DNA from: Lineus longissimus
Lineage: Eukaryota > Nemertea > Pilidiophora > Heteronemertea > Lineidae
Assembly (NCBI RefSeq): GCF_910592395.1
Contig: NC_088317.1
Location: 12,028,001-12,092,000, forward strand
Reading direction: 5' to 3'
Length of the DNA stretch: 64,000 nucleotides
In this document: piece after piece, positions 26,187-38,886 of the stretch
Position numbering within the stretch: the first letter of the stretch is position 1
Layout of the letters: each line of letters starts with the position of its first letter
Translations under genes and position numbers: made by a program
The notes under the pieces: generated by a model
Database searches by the model: none
Told to the model about the DNA's origin: nothing
The model's input: the letters and a program-made list of their open reading frames with translations, nothing else

Positions 26187-26712
26187 TTTAACTTTATATT
26201 CAGAACTTAAACATTGTGTTTCTTGCGAATGACCAATGGTGCGCAGTCAACCTCTTGAATCCCGGTGACCGACCAGTCAGTCATTTTGAAATAATGTTTT
26301 TTCCCAACGACCGACAGGTCGGTCTCAGTAATAATAAATATTTTTATTCCCTTGAGCTGGGACGCTATTTTATTGCTGGTTTTAGCGTGTTTGATGTACA
26401 GTAGGGTCAGTTAGAGCATGCCTGGGTAGATGGTGCCTCGTCACCGGACTTTGGCGGTTGTATGCGGGCGCCATACATCGTGAACGTCAGACCCAATTTC
26501 GCAACCACGTGACCACCCTGGGATCCCGTGATTTTCAAGTTTTGGGAGTCAAGAGGATAAACGCAGCAAACCAATCTAGAATGAACTGGATCGGTCAAGA
26601 TCACTGGTTCCGTGTAAATGGCCCTCACATGTCTGCATAGGTTATGGTATTCCAACCACTTCAAGCACTTGGGTTGGTACCAAAATTATTAAAGGAACTT
26701 AGGCATTGTTAA

Positions 26713-27339
26713 CCCTTTGGCTCCCGAGGCCTATGTAACGCGATGTACCGAGATTTTCTACCAGTTTTATGCAAAATAACGTAAAAATACTTTTAAATAT
26801 TGTACCTCCTTAATAAAACCATACATTTTTGTAAAGCTGATTACCTTGGCTATCAATTGGCGTTGTTTCTGGGTATCAATTAGGTAAGAGGTAATCAATA
26901 ATCAGTAATAATCAATATTTTTTGATTGATTTTGCTCTAATTGATTGATTTTTCTGATTTGAACAAAGTATATGGAACTGTAATTGATGCAGTTACAACC
27001 TGTTAATGATCAACGTAACTTGATTGATAACCTTTGATTGACTATTGTCTATTACTGATTGATCGAATAATACAACATAATATTAATTTATATGCTAATC
27101 AGTTCTTGTACTGTGACGCTGCACAAGCGCCAATCAAACTGCAGCGCCGTCTGCAAACTATGAATGAAACTAAATCTAGTCTTCTGCAGATCACCAGGGA
27201 CACGAATACACTGTACAATAGTGTCTAACGTGTACCGAGAGTTCTATACTAAAGCATTAGCATAGGGACGATATAAAGTACCGCCTACGCGAGACAAAAT
27301 ACAGGGACGATATATCGTCCCCTCTAGGGAGGCGAGGGG
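26713..27339. mobile_element. piggyBac-like non-autonomous element (627 bp)
   Basis: TTAA sits directly on both sides (26709-26712 and 27340-27343). The ends are CCCTTTGGCTCCCGAGG and, inverted, CCCCTCGCCTCCC, close to the CCCTTTG.CT.CC ends of piggyBac-type MITEs. A palindrome-like GGGACGATATATCGTCCC lies just inside the right end. No transposase frame is present. Confidence 0.75.
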
Positions 27340-27343
27340 TTAA

Positions 27344-28689
27344 GGGCAATATTACCCAGCTGTCCGCTGCCCAGTCACATCCTGTTCTACATAAGTAGTT
27401 TCCATCAACAAATTGCACAAAAAAAGGAAACATTCCAAAGACTGAATTATCGCGCTTTTCTGATGTTGACCCATTTAGCTCTCCAAGCAGTGACCCTTTT
27501 CACGTGGAACAGTGCACTAAGGCGTTTCCTGGAGTTAGGACCTACCCTGTGACGTCTTGGTACTGATATTATGGCGGGAAAGGTATTTCGTGCCAGGACT
27601 TGTGTTACCAGAAATAATGAATAACACGTTTTTCTACTATCTAAGAGCTGAAACAAAATGGCTAAAGCATCAAACATGATTGGAGATTGGAAAAATAGTT
27701 TATAGGTGAACCAGAGGAAAAACAAAAATACTGCAATAACAAGAGCAACGCAGGGCGTAGCATATGCCCCCGTGAGCATATTGAGTTGGTGTATTAGGAA
27801 AGTGAAGTGTTTTTCAGACAACCCCGGGCAGCTGGTGTAATAGCTGACTAGGTTTAGTTGACATCGTGAAAGAGTTATTGGTCTGTAATGCCCGCTGTAC
27901 ACGTTATCTTTTTCTACCCACATAAAAAGTTACATGGTTATTACTCAAAGCGTTCTTGTTAAAATGAGAGGAAACGAAAAGTTTACAGACGCCTGACGCC
28001 TACCGGCTGACGGACATTGGTAAAACATAATGCCTCCGCAATGCTTTACGCATTGGCGGGGGCATAACAAGCTGCCTATTACTTTAGAGTCACACTCCAC
28101 CAAAAAACATCGATGAAACCCCAGTATTTTAAACAGTAGTAGTAGAAGATTCAGCAGAAAGCATCTAAAATTGTTTGGGTAGACACCTGCGATATAAATT
28201 AAAACTGACCACATTCGGCATTTAAATCAACTGTTCTAGGAACAAACGTCTTGGTGCCAAAACCCGATGTTGGCGAAAATGACATAATATCATGTAAAAT
28301 CCAAGGAAGACATCAAGGAATCGCCTACGAGTGGGCACCTGCAAAAATGTCAGTTGCAGCAGGAACTAGTCTAATCCAGAACGTGTGTAATCCATTTGTG
28401 ACTGTGTAATTCACTATGAAATAAATCCTTAATCCAATGTTTCCGTTTCTTCCATGCACCGACACTGCCTCAAGAATATTTCCGCCTCAATTTTGTTAAG
28501 TCCCTCGCATTGTTGTACTAAACAAATCATAGCCTGGAAAATCAAATTATAAAATTTCATCTATGATGTGATGATAATGCTTTACTTTGATAACAAATTA
28601 AGTGTATAATAAGAATGCAGTGGACAATCAAGTGACATATTTTCGTGTTTCCCAACAAAATCAGCCCAAATAACGATAATAACAAGGAG
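27344..28689. other. Non-coding stretch
   Basis: Only short frames without recognisable domains. I see nothing supportable. Confidence 0.4.
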
Positions 28690-28840
28690 TTTTATATGGC
28701 GCTTTATAAGAGCTTTCATTACCCAGCCTATCCAGAAGGTAAGAGTTACAACGTGGCACATGCCGGGTATCGAACCCAGGACCTCCCGATCACAACGTTG
28801 ATGCTCAAACGTTGTGCCACTGCGTTCCTCTGAGCACAAA
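28690..28840 (-). repeat. tRNA-derived SINE
   Basis: On the minus strand GGTTCGATACC (28766-28776) is a near-perfect B box. About 45 bp upstream in that direction lies an A-box-like sequence with CGCAGTGG (28817-28827). The flank AGCTCTTATAAAGCGCC is a likely tRNA-unrelated body. The exact ends are not resolved. Confidence 0.65.
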
Positions 28841-31301
28841 TTATTCCATATGCCTGAAAATGTACCCATCTCTGTACGTAGGTCGTTTATTGTTTCATGA
28901 CTATCCACAGGATAATGCATGAAGTGATTCAAAATCATCTCTATAGGCACTGTATTTGGTTGCAGCCGGTCAGTTTAACCCAATTCGCTTCAAGTTTCTC
29001 GCCTGTCATGTGCTGTACTTTCATGGAGAGATACCATCAATAAGGCTGACCATTTGTCAAATTTCAGACCCACCTCTGGCTCACGGACATTCATCATGGT
29101 TTTCATCTCTGTCTGCGGCAACTCATCCTACAAGAAGTTTACGATGGCCTCCATCTGAAATAACATAACATTTGTCAAATGAAAGGTATCAAATTGCTGT
29201 TTTCTGTGCAAATTGTCCATGACGAAGTCGGAAGATGAACTGATGGAGAAGACATGAATGGTTAAAGGCAATTTAAAAATTGCATTTCTTACCTCCCAGC
29301 CCAAGATTGTTGTAAAGCTCTTCTGGCTTCTTACGAAAGGTTTCTTTACACATGTTTATCACACACTCTGCAAAAAAATAACAATTTGAATCCTTTGAAA
29401 ACATTTCGACAATCATATTCATCATAAAGACATAAGAAACGTTTCTGCGGCTGTCTAAGTGCAGACAATGACAGTCAAACCTTTTTTGCCTTTACATACA
29501 TGTAGCACGAGAAGTAAAAAGCTTTATGGACTGAATGATGCAGGAGCTGAGCTTGTGTATGAAGTTGAACTTCATCATACATGTATGAATTTTAAGAAAA
29601 GAAGTTTGACCCAGCACAAAGCCCAACTGAGAGTCAGATGAAAAAAAGATTTTTATTCTGTTTTAACTCTTTAAATCGTTGAATTTTTTTTAGTGTTTCC
29701 CAGTATTTCAGCAATTTTCACCCCAAACGACCTCCAAATGCCCCCCCCCCCCCATGTACAAGACAGCTAATTAATTTCACTGGTATTATTTCATCAAACG
29801 GATGAAAACAAGTATATTGCATATCCCTGAACCGCCCGAAAACCAGCCTTAGTTTCATGATGGCGATGGTGTTGCTTGAGATTAGGTACGTACTGGCAGG
29901 CAGCTGGGCTAGGAAACAAGACAAAAATCAGTGGCCGGATATCGGCCGGTTAGGACATAAAGGGTCAAATATCACATGCCCAAAAATGACAAGCAGTTTT
30001 TTAAAAAAAACGACCGACGCCATGACTTTCAATTCCAAGCGATGACAGATCAATTAAATCAAAAATTTGCATTGAAAAAGTTTGACCATCCAGTCCACGC
30101 GTTTACACTCCATCATCCATAGCCCAAAAACGATGCGGACAAATAATTTATCATGAATGGACAACAGTAGTAACAGTATTTTATTGTAAAATAAAAGGCT
30201 GTATTAAAATTTTAGTAAATACTTACGGATTTTACATTCTTCAAAACACTGAGTGTGGGCACGAGTGGCATTAAAAACCCCAGGGGTGGCACGGAGGGCC
30301 TGCAATGCCACATTTAAAAAACATGAGTTACCAAGATTTGGTATCCCGATGCAATCATATTTTCAAAACAAAAAGAAATACATGTAAGTGGTAGAAACAA
30401 TTTTTTGCAACTGATTTGAAACATATCTTAAACGATATGTGCTGGAGATGCCAAGCCTCTTTCATGCCGTCATTGCCATGGTGATGCTGGCCGATGCATC
30501 CCGTCAATCAAATATCCTTTAAAAAATTGTATTACAAATTGTAAAAAATCTTTACAGTGCATCATGCTGTGCACACGTGCTACCCGCTGACCGACTTTCG
30601 AATGTCGTCTCGAGCCAATGTGCATCCTTTTCTGTGAAGATCTATCGTAAACATGGTTTGTTTTGGCGACCCTAGGTGGTGCCGGCGTATCTGGCAATAC
30701 TGCAAAGGTCCTATAAATAGTCGAATTCGAAGAAGTTTGTTTTGGTGCTGACCAGAGCGTGGTGTCCCTTGGCATTGTCCAAAGTCAGCTAAGGCCTTCT
30801 GACGAGTGACATGTTCTGGGTGTGCGCACTCATTGTTCAAATATTATACATTTCTTCCTGAATAATTCTTACAGAGACCATTCTCCCATGAAAGACAGTT
30901 GCTTAAGCTACACAAAAATCAAAAAAAAATCGAAGGGTCAACCATTGAACTTTTGAGATATGTTGAATTTTGCACAAATCAGCGAAAAACGCACCAACTG
31001 GCACTGGACGGCATTTCAACACGGGGCCGACGCACATCCCAAGTTCAGTGTACACATACGTCGGCAACAACAGTATAAATGCGTAGTTTCTTGTTAGTCG
31101 CCTATTGAGTAGCGCTATAGGTTTCAGAAACTCCAAAAAAACATGTCTTTGCCAAAACAACTGCTGAATCAACGCTGACATACTGTAAGGACCGATAAAT
31201 CAATGACTTTAGGAACTACGGTTAGGGCTTGGCCGCGCATGAATAACAAAAAAAACTCCCTAATGAGACCTGGGACATCATGTATCGGTCTCGTTAAGCC
31301 C
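28841..31301. other. Non-coding stretch with homopolymer runs
   Basis: It contains a C14 run near 29741 and short frames with no recognised homology. No gene is supported. Confidence 0.4.
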
Positions 31302-32035
31302 GGTCTACACTAGCCAACATGAACCAACAAATGTTTGCCAACATTCGCCAACATCGTGTTGGGCCTTGTTGCAGAGGCATGTTTGCTATTGTTTGCCAGT
31401 GTGGACGGGTCCAAAAACAAGTGAAAACATCAGCCAACTTGTTGGCCAATGTTGGCCTATGTTAGGCCATGCTACTTCTGAACAACATGTTGGTTGGTGT
31501 TGGGCAATCAGCAGCCAATCAGGGAACAGATTTGGATCATGTGATGGAGCTACTGGGACAAAATGGCAGTCTCAATGAAAGATAGAGAATGGCAATTTCA
31601 AGAAATTGAACACTTAATTTCGGAATACGAAAAGCTTCATCCATCCGCAGGAAATTCTTGAGGCTTTTGAAGTCTGAGGCCATTAACTCTTGAAGGAGGC
31701 AGTGATAGGCCCATGCATGCTTTTTCCACAAGTATGGCTTTTGTCAGTTGCGGCGGCGACGGGGGTTAATCACAACTGAAAGAATTGCTGCTGAAGCACC
31801 TAGGCATGCTTTCTTCCTGTGGTTCTCCATTGTTTTAAAGAAAAAATGAAGAGAAATGACTGATTTTCCCTCCAAATTGCCCTCAAATTCATGCCAAACA
31901 CGGCCAAACTTAGTCAAACTTGTTTGGCAATGTTTGCCTGTGTTTGATAGTGTGGACGGGTCCCCAAACATTCGCCAACATGATGTTGGCTCATGTTGGC
32001 CAACAATTGTTGGCGAATGTTTGCTAGTGTAGACC
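31302..32035. mobile_element. Deleted PIF/Harbinger-like element
   Basis: The ends GGTCTACACTAGC and GCTAGTGTAGACC are inverted, and the subterminal DNA is dense in AACATTTGTTGGC-type repeats. On the minus strand about 31600-31830 encodes RRRR then, in another frame, AWAYHCLLQELMASDFKS and NFLRMDEAF. These match the N-terminal part of PIF/Harbinger transposases. The catalytic part is missing. The flanks on both sides belong to the 0.98-kb array repeat family, so it probably inserted into such a copy. Confidence 0.65.
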
Positions 32036-33371
32036 AGAGTTTTTCCCAAATGTACGCGATGATGACGTGTCCCATTAACAGGACGTAACATCTATTTTAA
32101 AATGCGTTTCCAAAGTGAATGCATGAGAACAACCCATTTGTGTCGTATCATGTAGGAGCCAGTTTTCGCGGGTCTTATCACTAAGTGCAGATTTACTAGC
32201 TTCCAGCGATTCCATACACGCAAAAGCTTATTTATTACGAAATTTGAGATCAATAACGAAATATCTGGGGTGCTGCGTGGATGTTTTAAGCGTGAATTAA
32301 TCTTGAAATCGCTCACTGAAAGATCGATGCAGACCAAAACAAATCCGAAGCGGCTCCCCCATTTTCGCGGGTATTGCGCATGCGCGACTGATTGTTGTGT
32401 TTCTGTGTAGTGCATGATCCTAGGTATTGACCCAGTGTTTTGAACGTAATTAGAGAATTGCTTGCCTGTTTAGGACGCATTTTGGGCGCTTTCTTTGCGG
32501 AACGAAATGAAAAACAAAAATCAGAAAATTTCTTCTCTGGAAACGAAGTGACGCGCGAAAAAACGGGAAAAAACGGGTTTTCGCGAAATTGGGGATGACT
32601 CGAAATTGGGGAGCAGCACCATATATCACTGGAAACGCCCGATTTAAATCTTCATGGGAATTCGCCACATATGCCTAAGAAATTGGCCAATTATATTGAT
32701 ATTTTTATTAGAGAAATATCCGTCATAAATAATGATAGAAAAGGGTGGTTTATTTCAATTTTGTGTCGACATGGTCGAGGTCACGTGACATAAACAAAAC
32801 AATCGCACACACCCGTCCAAAAAAGGCACTTTAAGAAAAACAAATACGTTTTTCCTTCTTAAAATAATAACAAAACATGCAATTTCACCCTGGTTTGTTA
32901 TTTGACCTACCTGTCAGGGTCACTGAGGTCAAAGTTAAAAATATATTCACCATTGTTATGGAGTGGCACGTTTCTTCACTATCATTTTCACCTAGACTCT
33001 ACAAGCTTGGAACCACAAGTCTCGGATTCACCACTTGGCCAGGGCCGGCTCTGAACTGGGCACAGATGCATGTATAAATTATGAGAGGCCTACATACTGT
33101 AGCACTTTCTGTAACTGTCTACTAAAAATACTTACGGTGAGCACAATGGCCCCTGGCCGTTTCATTTTAGGCATGTGTCGGGGGGAAAACCCCCCTAAAA
33201 TTGAAATTAATTCTTGAAAATTGAAAATCAGCCAATGGGCGCGCGACCCACCGACCCACTGGAGTGACGCACAGACACACGAAACTACCCCGCAGATTTT
33301 TTGACCAAATATTTTTGTTTCAAGCCATACAGTTGAAATTTCTAATGGAAATGCACTAATTCCTTCACGCA
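32036..33371. repeat. Inverted, broken copies of the 0.98-kb repeat family
   Basis: 32036-32160 and about 32600-32870 match, in reverse, sections of the units at 50328-53374 (for example GGACGTAACATCTATTTTAA and TCGAGGTCACGTGACATAAA). The remainder includes a phrase TACGGTGAGCACAATGGCCC (33133-) that also occurs near 352. No gene. Confidence 0.7.
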
Positions 33372-33700
33372 TGTATCTTAAGAGCCCCTCCTAAGAGGGG
33401 GGCTTAATATGTAAAGTCAAGGACTTGGTGAGCCCCCCTTTAGGTCGGGGGAGCACCCCCGAACCCCCTACGATAGCGTAACGTTTTTACCCAGTACAAT
33501 GGAGGGGAAACACCCCAAATCCCCCCCCCCCAAACCCCCATGTTGGGACCATCCATAGTTCTTTCCGACACATTTTTGTTTTGGTAATGTAATACATTGT
33601 GATTGTCCTTATTCACGGGAATCGGGCGTTTCCAGTGATATACGACACAAATAGGTTGTCCTCATGCATTCACTTTGGAAACGCATTTTAAAATAGATGT
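33372..33700. repeat. Fragment of 0.98-kb repeat, LINE insertion side
   Basis: Matches 50879-51217 in the same orientation, ending at AAAATAGATGTT where the LINE tail begins. In intact units this is followed by ACGTCC. This marks the LINE target within a repeat unit. Confidence 0.8.
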
Positions 33701-33753
33701 TCGTTCGTTCGTTCGTTCGTTCGTGAATTCCTCCCGCTAGAATCGAGAAACCC

Positions 33754-36114
33754 TTATAAAAGGTCGTTGTATTTACAGTCTCTGGCGATATATAGTCTGT
33801 GGCATATTAAGTTGCATAGCGAGTTGGCCCTGTCAGTGTTTGATTTTAATGAAATTATAGGAGTATTTCGAATTGAGCTTGTGTTAATATTTTTGGTGTT
33901 GCCATTCAGTGTGTGTATAGTGTAATAGGTCAGTACATCCATCCTGTATCCCCAGCCGTTCAAAATCGCATAGCACAACTCTGTCTTCGTCTGAGGAGGG
34001 GGTAGTCCGTCTCCTTGGTATAGACTGCATAGTGTCGAGATCAGATTCCCTCGATCCTTCTCAAGAGATGGGCATGTGACTAGAAAGTGTGGGGCATCTT
34101 CCTCTTCCGAGCGACATAATGGGCATTGGGGATCAACCTCTTGCTTGTTGAAGCGTACTCTGTCCTGTCGTAGGCCAAATCTACCAACCAGGAGTCTTGC
34201 TCTTGTAGTTGCCTCTGTAACTAGATACTGCTTTCCTTTACAAGCTTGCCACAGAGGGTGGGGGCGACCTATCCATACCTGGTCGAGGATAATCCATTGG
34301 AGGGTCTTTCTGGCTTGAGCTTCAGAAACTAAGGCGTTGGTCCACGAGTCCTTAATCAACATGATGGTGTTATCCTTCCAGTGGCATTTCTTCCAGGGGT
34401 GTTGAAGTGCCTGGTGGATGTTGATGCCATACTTTTCGGCTGTTTTACATATCTTGTTAAACCAGCTCTTCGAGGTATCTGATTTAAGAGACAGTTGTCT
34501 TTGCGCGACTTGCCATAGGGGATTATTTCTGTCGAGTCTTGTGATGGCTCCAAACAGGGAGAGTTGACGTGCGTGAATTGTTGCCTCGATTGGTATTGTT
34601 CCAAGCAGCAGGTAGATGGCCGACTTAGCTGTGCTTTCCGGTAGACTCTGGATTAGTCTTAGTGCCTTTCGGTGAAAGAGATCGAGTTGGGACACTTGAG
34701 CTGCCGACAAGATGGTGGCTTCGAGACCATGCAGAAGTCTTGGGATGACGAAGGTGTCATAGATTTTCATTGATGCGGAAGGGTCTAGACCATTATAGCT
34801 GTGAAAACCCACACCCATCAGGGCATATGCTGTCCGTCTTGCCAGGGTAATCCTCGGTGAAATATCAGGACGCGTCTTTCCCTTTTGCCAGTTTAGCCCA
34901 AGATGTACGAAATCCCCCGCTATAGCAGCTGGTTTGCCACCCAGGTGCCATTCCTGAGCTTTACTTGAACTTGCTTGCGACTGGTGGTGTGGACATACTA
35001 CTGATTTCACTGGATGTAGTTCATAAAGATTGGTGTTTGAGTGGTCGTTGCTGACTGACATCATTGCTTGAAGTTCCATGGGACTTGATGTGAGAAGGAG
35101 TAGGTCATCGGCGCAGCCAGGGGATCCGATGTATGTAGGGCCTATATGCAGTCCCAGCCCTGCTTTAGTGAGGGATGATGCCAAATCGTTTGCATACAAC
35201 TTGTAAAGTGTCGGAGACATGACTGCACCTTGCTTCACTCCTTGTCGGACTGCATATTCCCTGCTGTCTTCACCGCACCATCTCACAACCTCTGTACTGG
35301 AGTCATACAGATCGTCAATCAGACACCACAGAAATTTCTTCATTGGTGTACCAAACATCTTGAGTTTGAGGCGAGAGTGGGACACAACATCAAAGGCTTT
35401 GCGAGCATCAAGTGAGCAGATCAGCAGGTCCTGTTTCTTTTCCTTGGTTTCGGCGATGGCTTCAGTCACAAGAAGAGAGGCCATTGAAGGTGATCTTCCG
35501 GCTGAAAAGCCATACTGAAGTCCGCTCTGCCCATCTGTGAGGTCTTTCTCAGTGCACATGAGGCAAATCAGCTCCAGTAGTTTACCAAAGATTGACGTTA
35601 TTGTGATCCCGCGGTAGTTATCTAGCAATAAGGAGTCCTTTCCTTTCTTTGGAATTGGGATCTTGTACGCCGTCTTCATTATCTTCGGGGCCTTTTTCGC
35701 CTTCATGATGGAGTTGAAAATGGCAGTGAGCTTTTCCATGGCAAGTTGGGAGCAGGAGAGTAATTTTAAATGTTCTGGGCGGAATCCTTCTCTATCGGCC
35801 GCTTTCTTCTTGCTCATCCCGTCAATCGCTTTCTTTATCATTGTGATGTCAATTTCAGTACCGTCATCAATGCTTCCTGCCACTTTACGCATGTTAAACA
35901 GCAGGCGGTCCATATCTGGTTCCTCTACCTTTGGGGTTGCTAGCTTTTCATAGTAGTTTGCCCACTCACTTCTGATAGCGTTGTCATCAGTTATGATTTC
36001 ACCTTCTATGCTGATTGCGGTTGTTGCTGTCTTTTCTTTCCTCTGTTTAGCAATGATTCTGTGGAAAAGAGCCTGGTCAGTGGTGAAAGCTGACGATATT
36101 TCTCCCAGCAGCTG
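33754..36114 (-). pseudogene. LINE reverse transcriptase and zinc knuckle
   Basis: Continuous with the endonuclease frame but for one in-frame TAG at 36115-36117. Reverse transcriptase blocks are visible: DNYRGITITSIFGKLLE, DARKAFDVVSH, GVKQGAVMSPTLYKLY and the catalytic core GCADDLLLL, where C replaces the usual Y or F before ADD. A C-terminal CPLCRSEEEDAPHFLVTC is a zinc knuckle. The chain would copy element RNA at a nicked target. Because of the amber stop and the Gypsy insertion this copy cannot make a full protein. Confidence 0.88.
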
Positions 36115-37100
36115 CTAACGATCGCTTGCGTCCTCCCTCCTCTGGATCTGGCGTACCTTCTTTGTTGCCGCTTTCTTACCAATCCATGCCGGGTGGTCAC
36201 CGGTGGGCTTTCCAAGCTGTTTCCACGAGAATAGTCGATTTTTAGATTCTCTGACTGCTTCTGCCAGTTCATCAGACCAATTCTTTGGGCGACCTCCACT
36301 ATGTCTGGACTTGATGGACCTGTATGGTACGGCTGCTATGGTGGCTGTGTTTAGGGCATTCTGAAGTGTTAGGATAGCATCGTGGGGATCCATGTCATGG
36401 ATGGGAGAAGACTGCAACTCGTTTGACAGGATTTTTTCAAACTCATCAGGATCAGCTTCGTCAAATCGGAAGAGCTTTTTCGCAACAGGCTCCTTCTGTG
36501 ACTTCTTTGGTGGGTTGAGACATGGGATCTGTGTGTCACTCTTCAGCGGTAAGTGTTTGGATGAATTTGTCGCAGCCTGATCCATGATTAGGGATGGGGT
36601 GGACCAGCCCGAAGAAGAGCTAGCCCTTTCACCAATACAGATGTGATATATTCTGGACCTGTGTCCGAGGTGTGGATTTATATATGATGAGGCGGTTGAT
36701 TCTGCACCTATGTCGGTAAGCTTCAGATCGTGTATCAACTCCAGAAATCGTCTCTCCTTCAGCCCCTTCCGGTTAAAACGGTCCTCATTGAGATCCCCGG
36801 CAAGGACTACTTCATACTCTCCTCTGTATTTTAACACCAGCTCGTACAATATGTCAGTATCCTCCATGAAGGTTTGAGTTGCAACCGCGCTGGTTCCTGA
36901 TGACAGGTAGCAGTTAATGATACAAAGGGGTCGTGAGGGTAGATCGCATAGGGTAAGTAGTATTCTCTCATTGCCGTCGTCTTTTGTCTTCTTCATGAAG
37001 GGGTTGAGCCATGGCGCCCACAGAGTTACTACCCCTCCTCTCCCTGCAGTTTGATACCGATTCAGGCAGTCTTGAGACATCTCATCGTAGGCAACACAGT
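36115..37100 (-). pseudogene. LINE endonuclease, C-terminal part
   Basis: Encodes the bulk of an APE-like endonuclease: VLAGDLNEDRFN and GHRSRIYHI correspond to the family's GDFN and SRID motifs. It begins abruptly at the Gypsy 5' LTR and ends with TAG at 36115-36117, in frame with the reverse transcriptase. The start of this domain lies beyond the insertion at 49925-50106. Confidence 0.85.
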
Positions 37101-37386
37101 TGTGGTGATCTCGGTCTTGACGGCACCGTTGCTAACTGTTGCGAACTGTTGCTACGCAGGGTGACGTCATCACCGGGTTTGGCGCATCCTCCTCATGTGA
37201 CGTATGTCGATGAAGCCGACGTCTTCGGGCGACGTCGGGCGGTCACGGCAGGGGATTGTTGAAAAATGTATGTACGTTGTTGGAAGAAAAAGGCGGAAGG
37301 AGAGCGCACGAAATAAAAAAGAGAGACACCGTATTTGAGCCGTTTTATGGCATTTATTACAAGAAGAGTAGCGGAAGATTATTACA
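37101..37386 (+). repeat. Gypsy 5' LTR
   Basis: 286 bp, TGTGGTG...TTACA. It contains a perfect CRE palindrome TGACGTCA (37162-37169), further GACGTC copies, and AATAAA at 37312-37317. Followed by TGGTGTGCAGCGG, a possible but unassigned primer-binding site. Confidence 0.95.
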
Positions 37387-37626
37387 CTGGTGTGCAGCGG
37401 TAAGGGATTGAATCTGCGTGAATAATTGTAAGTTAAAACCCCCAAAAAGTTAGAATTCGCCCGTGAGTTGAGCGAACAAAGTCGGAGCGCACTGACACTG
37501 TGCCGAGTCAAAGAAGAAGGTTGAAGTCGGTGATTCCTTGTTTTGATAAATTTAAAATAGTGTGTTATATGCTTTGTGAGGCGCACTAAAGTACACGCTT
37601 TGTAGTACATCACGATTTTTAGAAAT

Positions 37627-38886
37627 ATGGATACGATTGTTGAAATTGATGCTGACACGGGCCGTGAAAGTGGAGATTTCCAATGTGAAGGAGGGATGGA
37701 AGTCGGCCGGGGTTTTAGGCGGGAACATGTTCAAAGCCCCGACGAAGAGACAACTGCTTCAAGCAGTGCACATCATATCAGTAATGATGGGTTTGCTGGG
37801 CCTAAACAAACCAGTGCCAGTAAGCCTACACGAGATAGTGTTCATTCGTTAGGCATGGGTGAACCAAGTGCAAGCAGGGCTTCTTTGAGTCACTCTTATG
37901 AACATGATGCCGCCCTAGGCGTACAGGTACCAGATCAGATGTCTTCGTTTTTGGACTGCTTTGCTTCGTTGATGCAAAACAGATTAAAGCAGGAGCAGTC
38001 ACAACCGCCTACGTCTGCGAAGGTGCAGGCTCCAAAGAACTATGCGCCTAACCTTAACTTTAGAATTTGGTTAGAACGGTTCAATTCATATGCGGATCTG
38101 GCTAGAATCCCAACATCGCAGAGACGGCAACAATTACTGTCCAGACTTGAACATCAGGCATATGTGGCAGTAGCCAATCTTAATCTTAGTGAGGAGATTT
38201 CTTATAAGGATTTTACGTCAGCCCTAGAACGGAGGTTCCACAACACAACCAGGGAGGATTACAAGCTACAGTTGAGAGCACGTCAACAGGGGTCGACAGA
38301 GTCACGGGAAAGCTATTCTGATGCATTGCAGGAGTTAGCACTAAATGCATATCCCAACGGAGGTTTTGAACTGCAACAAGAAATGGCTTTGGACCAGTTT
38401 TTAATGGGCGTGAAATTGTCCGAGGCATTAAAACAGCAGCTTTTAATGAGTTCGCCAAAGACACTAGAGGAAGCCATAAGAAAGGTGCGACAGTTGGAGG
38501 CCGCCCAGCTACTTTTGAATCAGGGACACATCACACAGCACACAGCTCAAGAGAGACCAAGGCAAAGGATAGCAAGTGTCGCTTCAAGTTCACCACTGGT
38601 TCAGCCCCAATCTGAGATGAGCAGGGTGTTAGAACTTCTTCAAAAGATGGAGACCCGAATTAGCTATTTGGAGAAACCTCGTTCACAGCGATACTCCAGG
38701 GATGGATCCGGAGACCAGGGTCTCTGCTGGCGGTGCAAGGAGGCCGGGCACAAATCCAGCCAGTGTCCCACTGTTGAGTGTTACAATTGTCACAGTTACG
38801 GGCACATCTCCAAGTCATGCCCTAGGAGTTCGGAAAACTCCAACGTGAGGTCGTCAAGGGGCGGACGGACCTCAAACCAGCAGTAG
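37627..38886 (+). CDS. gag: Gypsy gag polyprotein
   Basis: A 419-residue protein. The capsid-like core spans about 130-290 (FRIWLERFNSYADLARI, TRQQ-rich helices). Near 360 and 380 are two CCHC zinc knuckles, CWRCKEAGHKSSQC and CYNCHSYGHISKSC, that bind RNA. It starts 240 bp after the LTR. The end overlaps the pol frame (-1) by about 60 bp. Confidence 0.93.
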   Translation: MDTIVEIDADTGRESGDFQCEGGMEVGRGFRREHVQSPDEETTASSSAHHISNDGFAGPKQTSASKPTRDSVHSLGMGEPSASRASLSHSYEHDAALGVQVPDQMSSFLDCFASLMQNRLKQEQSQPPTSAKVQAPKNYAPNLNFRIWLERFNSYADLARIPTSQRRQQLLSRLEHQAYVAVANLNLSEEISYKDFTSALERRFHNTTREDYKLQLRARQQGSTESRESYSDALQELALNAYPNGGFELQQEMALDQFLMGVKLSEALKQQLLMSSPKTLEEAIRKVRQLEAAQLLLNQGHITQHTAQERPRQRIASVASSSPLVQPQSEMSRVLELLQKMETRISYLEKPRSQRYSRDGSGDQGLCWRCKEAGHKSSQCPTVECYNCHSYGHISKSCPRSSENSNVRSSRGGRTSNQQ

